Shown: positions 43,189-55,801, counted from the stretch's first letter. The stretch is 64,000 nucleotides of DNA from Skeletonema tropicum (GCA_037178625.1 CM074141.1:2418001-2482000); one strand, 5' to 3'. The notes: generated by a model not told the origin, from the sequence alone. Program-made: numbers and translations.

Positions 43189-43641
43189 CAGCAATTTACG
43201 ACTGGCACGGATACACCTCGGCTAAACATCTCTTTGAATCCTGAGATATAGTGTCATCCCAACATTTTGATCTGATTTTCTGGGAAGGTATGGACAAAGC
43301 AGTGAAGAATTTCCCTCCCATGTTTACTGGCTGGATAGCGAAGCATGTATCCCACTTTTGTGGTACCAACAGACAACTCTCGAGGATGGATGGCTCTGTT
43401 CAGAATATCTGCCCCAGCTGCGGACGTCCCAATGAAAGTACCTCACACATTACCAGATGTAGTGATCCGGGTCGTCTAGCGAGCCTTCGAGCAGCAGTGG
43501 AGGACCTCAGTGACTGGATGGAAGACAACGATACGGATCCTTACTTACAACATTTTATTGAAGAGTATCTCCTTGGACACGGTGAATTGGACATGTACGA
43601 TGTTATCGATGGACACCCTGAACATATTGAATTTGCAGAAA
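43062..43641 (+). pseudogene. LINE ORF2 3' part in shifted frame, with stop, truncated by gap
   Basis: The frame beginning MDRLAKQALLHALETNTF (end of RNase H) runs to TGA at 43242-43244, then continues in the same frame without another stop as SSQHFDLIFWEGMDKAVKNF… with a zinc knuckle CPSCGRPNESTSHITRC. The N run interrupts it after 'EHIEFAE'. One frameshift plus one nonsense codon therefore separate it from the main ORF2. Confidence 0.75.
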
Positions 43642-44141
43642 NNNNNNNNNNNNNNNNNNNNNNNNNNNNNNNNNNNNNNNNNNNNNNNNNNNNNNNNNNN
43701 NNNNNNNNNNNNNNNNNNNNNNNNNNNNNNNNNNNNNNNNNNNNNNNNNNNNNNNNNNNNNNNNNNNNNNNNNNNNNNNNNNNNNNNNNNNNNNNNNNNN
43801 NNNNNNNNNNNNNNNNNNNNNNNNNNNNNNNNNNNNNNNNNNNNNNNNNNNNNNNNNNNNNNNNNNNNNNNNNNNNNNNNNNNNNNNNNNNNNNNNNNNN
43901 NNNNNNNNNNNNNNNNNNNNNNNNNNNNNNNNNNNNNNNNNNNNNNNNNNNNNNNNNNNNNNNNNNNNNNNNNNNNNNNNNNNNNNNNNNNNNNNNNNNN
44001 NNNNNNNNNNNNNNNNNNNNNNNNNNNNNNNNNNNNNNNNNNNNNNNNNNNNNNNNNNNNNNNNNNNNNNNNNNNNNNNNNNNNNNNNNNNNNNNNNNNN
44101 NNNNNNNNNNNNNNNNNNNNNNNNNNNNNNNNNNNNNNNNN
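43642..44141. other. Assembly gap (500 N)
   Basis: A run of exactly 500 Ns lies within the spacer of the inverted repeat. It interrupts the left LINE copy mid-ORF and abuts the truncated edge of repeat element 2, so contig ends lie on both sides. Confidence 0.98.
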
Positions 44142-45299
44142 ACCAATAGAAGGGTCTTGTATGGTTGAATGGGGCTTCCAGTCGTCGTATTATCCGACAT
44201 TGGCATCGTATAGCCCCATGTGTTGAGTTTTGTATCATGCTCTGTGATAGGCTTAGATTGCACATATCATATCCTGTTTTGTTACATATAGCATATAAAG
44301 TTGACCTGCTCTTGTCAGAGTATATTGGAAGGTGTTGTTTATATTTAAATGCTTTGAATGACCTCCACTTTCATAAAATGAAAAAGAGCGCAGTGATTTT
44401 GTTGTATAATTATTTGTCGTCCTACCGGTAGAACGAGATGATTGAGCAGTTATCGTCGTTCATATCAGACACTGATCGACTGGAACATCCAACATGATCA
44501 ATACCATCGATTGATGCTGTTGTTTGGGTTATGACATGCCCTTGGCATCCATATTATGCCATCAGGAGCTTTCTGAGCTGAGCTTATGTCTCAAAATTTT
44601 GAATGGTATAATTGATTATCATGACCCCACTTTATTAAATCCACCAAACCAAGCTATCATCAGACGCCAATTACCCATATAAGGTGTTTATTGTATGGTT
44701 GATTGATGTATGTTTATTGTTCATTCCAATACTGTGATTCTCCACCTGGATTTTGAGCCGGTTCGGCTGGTCGTGACATGGCTGGTATGTCGCCGACGAG
44801 GACGTTGCTGTCAATTGAAGTGACCACCGAGGCACCAGAGCATCCTCCTAGGTCTATACTATCGACGGATGTGAATATTCTTGGTATGAACCGTGTTGGT
44901 TGTCCATTAACAGCGTCGTGACGATGATGCATGCGTTGAAATCGGAGTTTTGTCGACAAGATTGGCTGGTTTGGCATCAAAATCTCCACCGGGTAAACAT
45001 TTCAGTCAACCAAACTCTTGGGGCGCATAGACCATACCCCCGTCTATGCGCCCCAACACTTTCATAGCATGAAAACAAGTAATAACAGAGAATAAGCTGC
45101 AAAAGGGTCCTATTTCTTACTCCAATCTGGCGATGGCCAATTTTGGCCATGGTCAAAAAGTTTGACAAAAAAATATTGGCGCGCTCAACTCGTGACTGCC
45201 AAAAACACAAGGGTTTGCCCCCCCCTACCACTAGCTTTTTCCAAGCAGACCTTGCTCTTTGCTTCTTAGGCACTGTAGTCAGCAACGCCGTCATCTCTT
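44142..45299 (-). mobile_element. Dispersed repeat element, copy 2 (edge-truncated)
   Basis: In reverse complement it matches element 1 (21809-22940) over 44142-44590 and 44940-45240, with many substitutions; the 44591-44940 stretch is unrelated to element 1's middle. The matching block starts at the gap, so the element is probably longer. A 105-codon minus-strand ORF (44977-45294) covers the conserved 5' block; its similarity to element 1's frame may just reflect nucleotide similarity. Confidence 0.55.
45018..45056. repeat. Perfect 15-bp hairpin, copy in element 2
   Basis: TTGGGGCGCATAGAC (45018-45032) pairs with 45042-45056 around a 9-nt loop, identical in stem to the hairpin at 21981-22019. 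Confidence 0.85.
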
Positions 45300-45333
45300 A
45301 CGTGATTGAATATCCTAGCTAAAAGAGGATTCG

Positions 45334-45352
45334 ACCTATCCTCAAACATCTA
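45334..45352 (-). repeat. LINE target-site duplication, 3' copy
   Basis: The reverse complement reads TAGATGTTTGAGGATAGGT, identical to the sequence at the 5' end of the LINE (37599-37617 left arm; 52253-52271 right arm). Confidence 0.8.
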
Positions 45353-45523
45353 AAGCTTAAAGCTTTGTTAGAAAATTACTCTCTATATTCTAGACAAGTA
45401 CACATCACTTTTGTGTTTCTTAGGCTCCTGGAAACCGCAATGGTAGTCATACCATCATCCAAGAAGCCTCAGTGAGGCTTCCTGGGGAAATTGGTCATTT
45501 TTGACACAACTCACTCAATCATA

Positions 45524-46618
45524 TTATGATCGTCGTCGTCTACGTCGAAAACGAATACTACCTTCTGAGTCCCTGCGAGGTGGAAAGTATGACGTGATAT
45601 AGTGTCGAGATCGAAGCACTGGAGCTGGAGAAGATTCCTCACGACTGCTATCGGGCTCTTCTCGAGAGGAGGAGCCATTTCCATCTTCCTCATCATCATT
45701 GCCGTTATCATCCGATCCAACATCGACAGCTGCTTCGTCTGCATTGACGGAAGAGGCCTCTGAAGTAGAAGTATTCGACCGCCGTCTGATTCGCAAGTTG
45801 GGGAGCCGGGCACGCCGACTTCGTCTAGCACGATGTACCCTACGAGCGATAATAGCTGATTCCATACCCGCGATCCATCTTTCCTGATCTATAGTTGGTC
45901 CGTCAGCTAATTGGGCAAAATCGATGTGCAAAAGACACCTGTCCTCAGGCAGGAGATCATCTTCCTCGGTGTTGAGGAGTTGGGTGACTTTATGAAGAAT
46001 TTGTTTATGTTGAGGAAGGGATCTACCATCTGTTTTGTAATGCACTGTACAATTGCGATATAACCATTGTTGATGTGTCAGAAGGAGAAGCTGTCGCATG
46101 AGTCCACTGGCCCAAGTCGAAGGTTGAACGAAAGTATGAATTGTGGATAGATACTGTGCTTGTAGATGAACCAGACGCCTACTGATGCGACCTTCCACGA
46201 AATTATCCCATCCAAGTGTGTCGTGTATTTCTGCAAATTCAATATGTTCAGGGTGTCCATCGATAACATCGTACATGTCCAATTCACCGTGTCCAAGGAG
46301 ATACTCTTCAATAAAATGTTGTAAGTAAGGATCCGTATCGTTGTCTTCCATCCAGTCACTGAGGTCCTCCACTGCTGCTCGAAGGCTCGCTAGACGACCC
46401 GGATCACTACATCTGGTAATGTGTGAGGTACTTTCATTGGGACGTCCGCAGCTGGGGCAGATATTCTGAACAGAGCCATCCATCCTCGAGAGTTGTCTGT
46501 TGGTACCACAAAAGTGGGATACATGCTTCGCTATCCAGCCAGTAAACATGGGAGGGAAATTCTTCACTGCTTTGTCCATACCTTCCCAGAAAATCAGATC
46601 AAAATGTTGGGATGACAC
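45524..46618 (-). pseudogene. LINE ORF2 C-terminal part (zinc knuckle and basic/acidic tail)
   Basis: The frame is open for 364 codons after the in-frame TGA, with no ATG at its start (it begins at GTG), which shows it is the tail of ORF2 and not a separate gene. It has CPSCGRPNESTSHITRC, typical of the zinc-binding motif near the C-terminus of such LINE proteins, then a Trp/His-containing segment, an Arg-rich stretch (HRARRSRRARLPNLRIRRRS), an acidic Asp/Glu/Asn stretch and a final polyarginine. Confidence 0.7.
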
Positions 46619-46680
46619 TATATCTCAGGATTCAAAGAGATGTTTAGCCGAGGTGTATCCGTGCCAGTCGTAAATTGCTG

Positions 46681-49600
46681 CTATCGGAGAGCCACTAATT
46701 TTGCCAAACCCATTATAGGCCCGAACATGCTCAAATGGAAAGGGGGATGTAATGAAAGTGTTGGTTTCCAAGGCGTGAAGCAAAGCTTGCTTCGCAAGTC
46801 TATCCATCTCGATATTCCGAATTCTTGACGTGTGTAGGTTGAAGCATGACGATACTCATCTACGTGAGATTCCACCTTTTCGAAGGAGATGGTGAATGGA
46901 ATTCCTCGAAGATATTTCTTGAAGAGAGAGAGAACATCTGCTTGAGTCTGGTTTTCTGCAAGATCTGAAAGCGGTTTGTTACCATGATGAATGACGCCGG
47001 AGTTGTCAAACCAAAGCTTCACTGGAGATTCTATGTCACTATTTGCTGGAAGCAAAGTAGAGGCAGCCCGAAGGAGAAGGGCTAGTGCCATTCCCCCAAA
47101 GATTTCTCCCCGATAGTTTCCTGCGAATGGAGATTCCTCTGCCAACGTGCCAACGATTTTCCGGTTAGTAACAGTGCACATTAACATAAAGGCCGCAGAA
47201 CAAACATCTGTGCTGATTTCCTTCATGAATGAACCGTCTGCGGCACCTTCCACGGAGCCTTGCATGAGTCCCGCTATCAGCCATGAGCCATCACCGTCTA
47301 TTTGCAGATCCTCCCATATACTGTTGTTTCCCCATGACTGCAGTACTTCCAAGATTGAAGATGGAGTCGGAGGAGGCGGTGGTAGATATGTAGAGGATAT
47401 AAGGCTAACAGAATTCTCATCCACGAGACGCACACTCGCTGCGTGGGTAAGATTGTTGGGACGTTGGTGGGAGCTGTAATGCCAAATGAACTGAGGACGT
47501 CGTGCTGTACCCCCATCCGACGGAATAAAATGGTCGTATGCACGTATAGTTCCGTCTTCGTTCCAATTGTACCTCACAATTAGATTATCCTGCTCGTTCC
47601 AAAACCAAACAATATTGGGGTCCAGGCATCGTAGAAAGCCAAGACTGGTAGGAAGGCAATATGTAGGTGAAGTTAATGTTCGAATTGCAGTTCTCCACAG
47701 ATTGACATCCGCTCCAGTGGGTTTCTCAAATGGATACGTTTTCTTCCTGGAGAAGCCTTCTGACCCATCAAGAAGTAGAACATTCACCTTTTGCCCATCA
47801 CAAAGAAGTAATTCGGAGGTCGGAGAGAAAAAAGATGCATTTTCTCTTCCGAACCCGATTGAGGCGGACGAGTTGCTGTTTCGAAAAGTGGTTGGATTCT
47901 ATGAACCATCGCATGATAGATTTGTCGCCCAATCGAAATGGTTTAAAGGTGATGGTTTTGTCCAAAACCAGCCGAATTCCGAAATGCGCCAGCAATTCCC
48001 ACAGATCCTTCCACCAAGTTGATGATTCAACAAGATAGCCATAACGTTCAAAGGAGTACTGGAAGGGATTCCCATCGAGGCCCAGATCAGTGCTAAATGC
48101 TTCATAAGAATGGAGCAAAAGTTGGCCTTCCAATCCTGAGTCACCCCAGTATCGTTGAATCCAAAAGATTTTCAAGCCAAGGCGTTCAACGTTAACGTCA
48201 AAGATACCCAGACCTTGGTATTTCACTGGGAGGTGCCGAAATTCAGTACGAATGTTTCGATTCACTCGTAGATATGGAAGTGCTTGAAAGAATACTTTTG
48301 AGAGTGCTTTATCGACAACCTTCGGAGATTCACATACAGTGACTAGATTCCAACAGAGGCGAGGTTTGAGATGGATGTTGAGACTGAGAAATCCGTCAGC
48401 TGGAGGGAGATGCGCCGAGGATAGTTGATCTGCCCAAGAAAGACCTTTCTTTTTCATTTCGTCCAATTGTGTCCTTTGATTTCCATCCGCTGCGACGAAG
48501 GTTCCTAGGGCTTCACAAGCTTGATCGGGCGGGATGTGTGCAATGGGAAGCGATGGGCCATTATGTTGAGGAATTACCAATGCCGTTTGGGGGAGATCTC
48601 GGTGAGGTTTGATGTATGCACGTCCATTCTTGTATCCATATGAAACTACCGACACTTTACATTTTGCTTGTTTGCAATGTCCACCCGTTGCCATGATGAT
48701 AAGACCCCAACAAGTGATCGCTGCTTGAATTTGATTGAAGAACTCATTATCTGATAGTCGACGACGTTTGGATCTAACGAGGAGATCAGTGTCGTCTACA
48801 TAAATGATGGCAGCCAGCATGAGAAGAAGACCTGTCCAAGAGGAATTAATCGGCTGACAATGCCCCATTCGACGGTATGCATTCGTCTGTAACAGTGATG
48901 TGACGGAAAATGATGGCGCCGCAGCACTACTACCTTGTCCCATTCCCATCATTGGCTTATCATCAGAACCTTGAAAGGGAGAGTCAGACAAACCGAATCC
49001 TGTCCTCAAATGCCATCCCATACATTGCAGAGCGACAAGCATCATTTTGACCTGAGAGTTTGGCACACCCGCTGCTAGCAGTGAAATGGATGACCACCCG
49101 TGGTACAGCGCATCGTAACAGTCCCCAAGATCTACTGAAGCCACTGCATAAGGCCAATGCAGGGTGCGATGAATATCCTGATAAAGTATTCGGTTCATGG
49201 TAGCATTCTTGGCTCCAGAGAAGGCTTTCGCATGTTGTTCCAAAGGTAGTAGATTCTCACGATTCAGATTCCTCATCATACGTTGAGCAAAGATAACCTT
49301 CAGGACGTAGTTGAAATCAGCCTCAAAAAGACAGATGGCTCGAAGTTTATTGATGAAGACAGTACCCATTTCTTTCTGCAGTAAAACTATCACTGTATGT
49401 AGCCATCGTTTAAGTGGCCAACCAAGACGAATCGCAGTATTCAGTTTTGCGACTTGGAGAGAGGTGAGTTCCTTGTCGAAAGCAGCACAGACGTAATGGT
49501 CGTAATGTATATTGGAGTACGACGATTGAGTGTCGATTCGACAATGCTTCCACCAATATTGAAACTCCTCTTCCTCTATGTAAGGATCCAAGCCGAGATG

Positions 49601-51718
49601 TTGTGTCTTTTGATACAGGGAGGCTGCTTCTTGGAACAAGGCCGCCACTTCCGGAGGAGTATCAGGAGGAAACTCATACGTACCATGAAGGATTTGTTGA
49701 ACTGCTGGACCATCTCCAAGGTGGCCGATGTCAGACAGGAAAGGCTCTGAGGCAAGAATAGATCGATGCCCAAGCTGGTATCTCTCACGAATACAATTGC
49801 CAGTTTCAGTTTCAACATCCCCACGTGTTGTGTACCGCGGGGAGAATTCCGGAAAATCTTCATCTGGCACTATAACTTCACATAACGGTGAAGCCCGAGG
49901 TTTCCCCATCTTCAACTTCAGAGTTTTGAATTTCTTCTGTCTCGCCTCCTTCTTCAAAATCCGCTTCACTTCGTCCGCTGCTTCGTCATCCCCTCGTTTC
50001 TTTGCTGCTGCCAATCTCTTTTGCAGCATACGATTTCTCAGCATGGGCGCATCATCACGTAGGGCTTCAAGAAGTTCTATGCAAGCGAAGCGTTCCATCT
50101 TTGCTTCGGCAATGGTGATGTCCCGAGGTTCAGGAACGTCTATCGCTCGGCATAGTTTGAATAGATTCCGACCGTCAGGTACTTTTCCTTGCTTAAAGCG
50201 AATAACTCTATTTAGGCATCGTAGCTTCCGAAGAACGACAGAAACTTCTTCACAAAATTCAATATTTCGATTCCCACCTCTATTACACTCTCGTTCAGCA
50301 CAACGTTGATGTTCTGTTTCCTGCACATCCCATCGATTGAGGAGGACAAGTTTCTCATCTTTGGTGAGAACCGTGGAATTTGCTATAGTATCCAGTCGTT
50401 GCCTCATGTTGTTCCGCTCATTCAGTTCATTCAATCTCTTGTTGTAAGCCTTCCGTAGACGGGGAACTTTACTCCGAACCCCACGCCCCTGTGGGCGTGG
50501 CATATGAGGAAGATGGGTACCTAAAACCGATGGAGCATGGAAATCAAACACCAACAGACGATGGTCCCCAACATGGGCGCCGTGAGCAGCTGCATATGCA
50601 TTTGTACACAGAATTCCCTCGGTAGCAAACATTGTCATCAGAGGTTTGCGTCCAGATTCATGAGAGTTCGGTAGGTGTTCTCCATTGATACGTTGAAATT
50701 GACAGGACATCTGCAAATCATCCTCTTGCAGCCGCGTTGCAAGACCGTCACGATATACGTCTTCATTGAAGTCACCAACTAGAATGATATTGTCACCCTT
50801 ATTTTTCCATATTAATAACTGTTTGACCAATTGTTGAATGAAGTATTTGCATGGATCTGTGAAACATCCTCTACTCCGAAGGTAACGCTGACGTTGACTA
50901 TATGCGGTGTAGTTGCGGTGACGTTGGTTTCGACGACCATATCGCGATGAAGAGGGAGGATTGTAAGCACATATCAGCCAAGTGGCGTGTGCTTCGGTAC
51001 CAAGACGCATATAGCACCATTGGCCTAACGATAACGAATCATCATCCATTCCTTTCTTAGAAGCAAAGCCGGAAGTCCTGCCAGTAACTAGGATTGAGGT
51101 CCCCCCAGGTTGAGTTCTACCATCGGAGCCAGATAGCGTATCGTTTCGATTGTAAGCTACACTGCAATAACGTTCTTCCCCAATACCAAAGACATCATCA
51201 AACTGCTGATCTGATGTTGACATGTCCCATTGAACACAGTTTTCAACGCTGCAGTAAATATCTGACTGAAACTTTTTCTGAGTGGTTTCTATCCTACCTA
51301 TCTTCTCATTTCCTCTTCCCTTTGTAAACATTTGCAAACCATTGACATTATTCAGGATGATACGAAGGGTGTCATGTGTTTTCGGTGGAGGAGGAAGGCC
51401 ATGTGAATCTCGATCTTGTGCCGCTAACATTTCTTCCAGGTAGTCCATTTGATCGTCAACATCTTTTTCTGCCATCTTCCGAGAATTAATCGATGGGAGA
51501 GGGGGACGTGAATGTTCTTTCTGTCCTCCTTTTCTAGATGCCCAAAAGAGTTCCTTATAGGTGGGTTGTGCTTTTGCTAGAAATCGCTTCTTTTTTTTCC
51601 GCCACACGCCTGCCCGGGATTGAGAATGATACCGAGGAGACCCTGACGAAACTGAGTGTAAGTCACTGCGTTCACCACTAGAGACACTCATACTAGAGGC
51701 CGCAGAACTGACGCTCAT
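46681..51718 (-). pseudogene. LINE ORF2 main part, right arm, with extra frameshift
   Basis: It matches 38152-43188 but has A6 (T6 in sense) at 47828-47833, which splits the frame into 51718-47798 (1306 codons: endonuclease and reverse transcriptase) and 47787-46681 (RNase H). The downstream RNase H frameshift and stop are shared with the left copy; the homopolymer change is private to this arm and could be a base-calling error. Confidence 0.8.
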
Positions 51719-52134
51719 TGTGTAGTCGTCCGACTTCGATCCATCGCAGACACGAAGGCTGGAGGAGGATCTTGGCCAGGACGATTACCCGAAGCGTGGT
51801 CATATTCATTGCAATCACATTTGTCGAAAATACGGGAAAGGAAGCTTCCAGCTGATATGATGACTGTTTTAGCTGATTTACACCAAAGTAGAAAGAGCAA
51901 TTGCTCTGTTGGGATCAATTGTAATGTGATAGATTGTTTGCTTTTCAATTGCACAAGACAAATTTTGAATTTTGCACGCCTCCGGCTGTCGGCTATGTAA
52001 TTAATTAGTTCAAAATTGCACGATGATCTCTGCACCGAGACGAACCGATATAGACGGTATGGTGTTGTATTTTCCACTGTCAATAGAGCATCTTGGAGCT
52101 GAAAAACGGAATCCATAGCAGGTATCAAAGCCAT
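51715..52134 (-). CDS. LINE ORF1, right arm (139 aa)
   Basis: It is identical in translation to 37736-38155, with the same ATGA overlap to ORF2. Confidence 0.55.
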   Translation of the reverse strand: MALIPAMDSVFQLQDALLTVENTTPYRLYRFVSVQRSSCNFELINYIADSRRRAKFKICLVQLKSKQSITLQLIPTEQLLFLLWCKSAKTVIISAGSFLSRIFDKCDCNEYDHASGNRPGQDPPPAFVSAMDRSRTTTQ

Positions 52135-52252
52135 CGTCAGCGCGAGGTCGATGTCCCTGAACTACTAATTCCTACGTAGAATCTGATATTTTTTGTTATT
52201 TTGTTATTTCCATCCTAAGGCCACACGTCCGATAATTCCACGCGGAAATTAT

Positions 52253-52271
52253 ACCTATCCTCAAACATCTA
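52253..52271 (-). repeat. LINE target-site duplication, 5' copy, right arm
   Basis: Mirror of 37599-37617; identical to 45334-45352 on the other side of the element. Confidence 0.8.
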
Positions 52272-53713
52272 CATTGATGATGGTATATATTGTCGATATC
52301 GATGATCTTGTTGACATCTGATTTGGCATACTCACGGGAGAAGGTGCAGTCTCACTACTTACAGTAACGCCCTCTCTTGTTGTGCTAAACACGGTGCAGC
52401 GACGACTAAATGAATTTACCCATCCATCAACAATCTCGCTACGTGCCAATTTATTACCGTACCCGTCCTGGTCAGGGTGCGTGAAAAGACACACAAATCA
52501 CCAATTTTCATGAGTTTGTCGAGTCTTATCTATCAACACAGCACCATCTACATTCATAATCTTCTTGGAAATGCGTTGGCAACATCTTGAATTGGTTGTG
52601 GAGACATTGGTACTGCTGTTTCTTCTGCCGTCTCATCAATCCACCTCTTTTCCAACTGTTGCAATTGTATCCTCAGCCCCGCTCTTTCCTCGCCACGTTA
52701 GCCCTCGCTACTCTTTTGCGATAATCATGCTTTTGCTGCTATCGCTATCCCTATCACTCCTGTTGTTATCCGTTGTTATATCCAGGCAGGAGGAATGGAC
52801 ATATGTAGTCTTCATCGTCATCTCAACAGTCATCACTCTTCTTATTCGGTTAGTTCTCCTATAGTTCTTCTTCGCTACGAGAGCACCATTATTGTTGGCA
52901 GCAGCATCTGCATAATGATCGTCATCACTGTCGATGTCGCTGCTATCACTCTGATATCATACTGCAAAGATCAATTACAAAATCTTTCTTTGGTTTAAGT
53001 CGAGCAATAGCCAGTAATAACCTTCTTCTTTTTCGCCACCACCCTAGACGGATACTATCACCCATCATTTCATTCGTCAATGATTGTATTGTAGACTTCG
53101 GTAGTGACATACATCACCAACGCCCCCTGCCTTAGTCAAAATATTATCTTCCCTTTGCATAAGAACGATCCATCGCGTTCGCATAATCTGGACTGCAGCC
53201 ACTGCAACCTTCATAAGCTCAGTCTACCAGAGTATCCCTACCACGGTCACTATCAGCTGTGTCCTTTACTGTGTATTCATGGCAGGTCCAAGTGCAGTCA
53301 TCTGGCCCTCGGGGCCCCAGGTCGGTGTAGCGTAGCAAATCTGGCCGGGCCACGGAGGTGCCCTCCTTACCCTGTAGGTCAAATTACCCAAAATTACCCA
53401 AGCCATTTCTACAGGGAAACACATAGGAATTAGTATTTAAGGATTTAGGGAGAAATAATTCTGGTCCCACACGTAGGGCTTTTAATTCCCACAGTAGAGC
53501 ATACTGGCGGCTATGGGATACCGCTTGGTAGGAAGTCAGTATCCTCCTAATCTTGTAAACAGGATACCAATTTTTTTCTGATTACGGACACCGTTCTAGC
53601 CAATTAGTTTCTTGTTTACAAGAAACAAGTGTCATTTACAAGAAAGAATAATATTTTCCCCCGTAAAATTTTATCAACCAACATTGCATACCGGTACAGC
53701 TCAATAGTCTTAC
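52272..53713. other. Mirror of 36158-37598
   Basis: Same uncertain sequence as in the left arm, inverted. The only difference noted is T4 at 53654-53657 against A3 on the left. Confidence 0.4.
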
Positions 53714-54299
53714 CCATCAAAGTAATTTTTGGGTAGTTCCCATCCTGACTTCTTCTCCGACCACCTGCTGTTAGGGAATTTTACCATAGTGCCAATTCTT
53801 TTCATGAGTTCCTCCCTATCTGGAATGAGATTATCTTCCATGGCAGTCTTGTATGTTGTGTTGAGGATTTTGTCTACCATTTCTTCGTTGCATGTTTGTG
53901 CTGTATGCTCGGCTCTCTTGTGAAGGTGTTCTACCCACCTCTGCCGTTTGATCACTGCTTCACATAAATCGCCGCTCTTCTATTCGATGACATCACCCAG
54001 CTGAAGGAAGGTGTTAAGTGTGTTGTTGTTGTTGCTGTCGTAGTTGGGCCGGATGGCTTCGTGTCTGATCCCATTGGTGTCACCTATGTATGTGAATGTG
54101 AGAAGGAGAGAGTGAGAGTGGGAGGGTGAGAAGGAGAGATTGAACAAGTAATGACATTCAGTTTAAAGAGAAAGGGTGGCAGGATCTTCCCGCTCAGTTG
54201 CTGCTGGCTTTGAATAAAATCAGTTGTTGATTGGCTTGGTTGAATGAATCTGCACTTACCTTTCTGAACCTGCTTGTGTTTTGTGTCTCCATCAGACAT
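53714..54299 (-). pseudogene. Two-exon hypothetical gene with in-frame stop (right arm)
   Basis: Mirror of 35572-36157 with the same intron and the same internal TAG. See that entry. Confidence 0.4.
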
Positions 54300-55801
54300 C
54301 TGATTCCTTTATTACCCTGGACCTTTGTTGATTGTTAGGTTCCCATGATTGTAGAGCACTTATCTCTTCGGGCATGAGAACATGTCCATAGCGGTCTGGT
54401 TGCTGTGTTTTGTGGATCATTTCAGTTCAGTGACATCTTTACCAGTTGTCGGCAAAACTGATACCATCGAAGCCAGTAAGTAGAGCATGTTGTGATAAAT
54501 TTTTGACAAGGGGAAAAAAATAAACAGCGGGCATGCGCGCTTACCCCCAAAAAATTTGTTGTCAACATTCATCAACTAATAATAACTTAGAAAATTACAC
54601 GCAACAAGACCAGGCCGATCCGCTGCCGTCAGAGGAGTGATCGAAGCAAGCTAAGTTTTGACTCACGTTCTATTTCAGACGTGTGTCGCTGATATGTATC
54701 AGTTGTCTGCTGCATTTGTTGCTTGTTTTTATTTCGTGTATGGAAGTGCATAGATATCATGATGTTGTGTGCACATCTGTGATGTTTGTTTGCCTCTATC
54801 CCGCTGCGAGCTTCCCATTCCAGTTCCATCCTCTTGGCCGGCACTAGCATCGGCATCTGTAGCATTCAAAGGAGGACTTTGATTCGGCGTGGGAGCGTAA
54901 TGTGGATGCGGATACCCCCGTCTCATTTGATTGTTTGAGCCATCAGTACGACACAAAAGGGACAAGATTATTGTTGAATTGCTGAATATGGTTGGAAGTG
55001 CCAATTATTCTATCAGTATCGCGATCATGTACGGAGATATCTTTTTATTTTTCCTTACCCGGAAAGATTATGTGGTCGATTGCATGATGCTTGCACACAG
55101 CAGCGCGTAGATTGTTAGAGGTTTGCCACTGCCATGAGAAGGTTTATTTGTTGTGGTGTTGCCGCATATCGTTGTCCCAGCTGCTGCGTCCTATATTGTC
55201 ACAATTATGTTGTCTTACTCTCGACCCGGCTGAATCGACGATGTCGATGTTGTGCGATGTGCCGAGAAGGTAAAAAAGATCTTTTTATGCGCTGATCGAG
55301 TAGATTGCCACAGCAGATGGCAAGATTTGTGCGGCCGTGTGCATATCACTGGCGAGGCTAATACATGGCGTTCAAGGTGGGCATGCTGCTTGTTGTTCGT
55401 TTATGTCAGCAGCAAGATGTGGCCGGCCGAAGAACATCATTGAGTGCAACCACGCGATCTTTCGATCGGCAGTGGGGCCTGAGGCCGGAGGAGAAAAGTT
55501 GTGCAATTTGCAATTTCCCAGCCCAGCCAGGCAAAAAAGATCTTTTGTCTTTTGTGCGCGCTCGCTCCTTCGCCATTGTGTTTTGTGGTAGATGGAATGA
55601 GAACAGTTCGAACTTCAACCTTCTACAAAAAGAGCAGTCCCACTACCTGGTAGAGACAAGTAATTGTAAAAATAGGACTTTTTTAGTGTTGCAATCTTTT
55701 GTCTTCTGCCCTTGAAGCGTGCTTTTAATTGACCAATGAAAAAGATCCCTGTCTGAGATCTCAGACATGTATCTGAACATAAATGTGACAGCTTTCAGCT
55801 A
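54300..55801. other. Mirror of 34070-35571
   Basis: Same uncertain sequence, inverted. No gene is supported. Confidence 0.35.

Larger units (their letters stand above)
25866..43641 (+). repeat. Left arm of the giant inverted repeat (~17.8 kb)
   Basis: Every long ORF in this span recurs on the opposite strand at mirrored coordinates (sums 89866-89872) in 46228-64000. Offset changes are explained by an ACTATA duplication at 27946-27957 (single in the right arm), T6 at 32466-32471 versus A7 at 57400-57406, A3 at 36214-36216 versus T4 at 53654-53657, and T5 at 42037-42041 versus A6 at 47828-47833. I saw no substitutions in the ORF translations. The arm's outer end is set by the window edge and may extend further left. 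Confidence 0.95.
37618..43641 (+). mobile_element. LINE (APE-type non-LTR retrotransposon), left-arm copy cut by the gap
   Basis: A 118-bp leader precedes ORF1 (37736-38155), which overlaps ORF2 (38152-43188) by ATGA. The 3' portion continues in another frame until the N run begins at 43642. The complete counterpart in the right arm shows ~870 bp more, then the 3' target-site duplication. Confidence 0.85.
45353..52252 (-). mobile_element. Complete LINE, right-arm copy (~6.9 kb)
   Basis: The element is bounded by 19-bp identical target-site duplications (52253-52271 and 45334-45352), as expected after target-primed reverse transcription. From 5' to 3' on the minus strand it has a 118-bp leader, ORF1 (52134-51715), ORF2 (from 51718), the RNase H frameshift, the TGA, and the zinc-knuckle region to 45524, then ~170 bp of 3' UTR ending …AAAGCTTTAAGCTT without a long poly(A). 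It is full length but not translatable as a single ORF2. Confidence 0.88.

Noticed and set aside
43020..43250. Programmed frameshift or stop readthrough in LINE ORF2
   Set aside because: No slippery heptamer or obvious downstream structure was seen, and two separate lesions close together look like decay.
43510..44265. ORFs running through the N run
   Set aside because: They are open only because N codons are not stops; their two sides come from different contigs.
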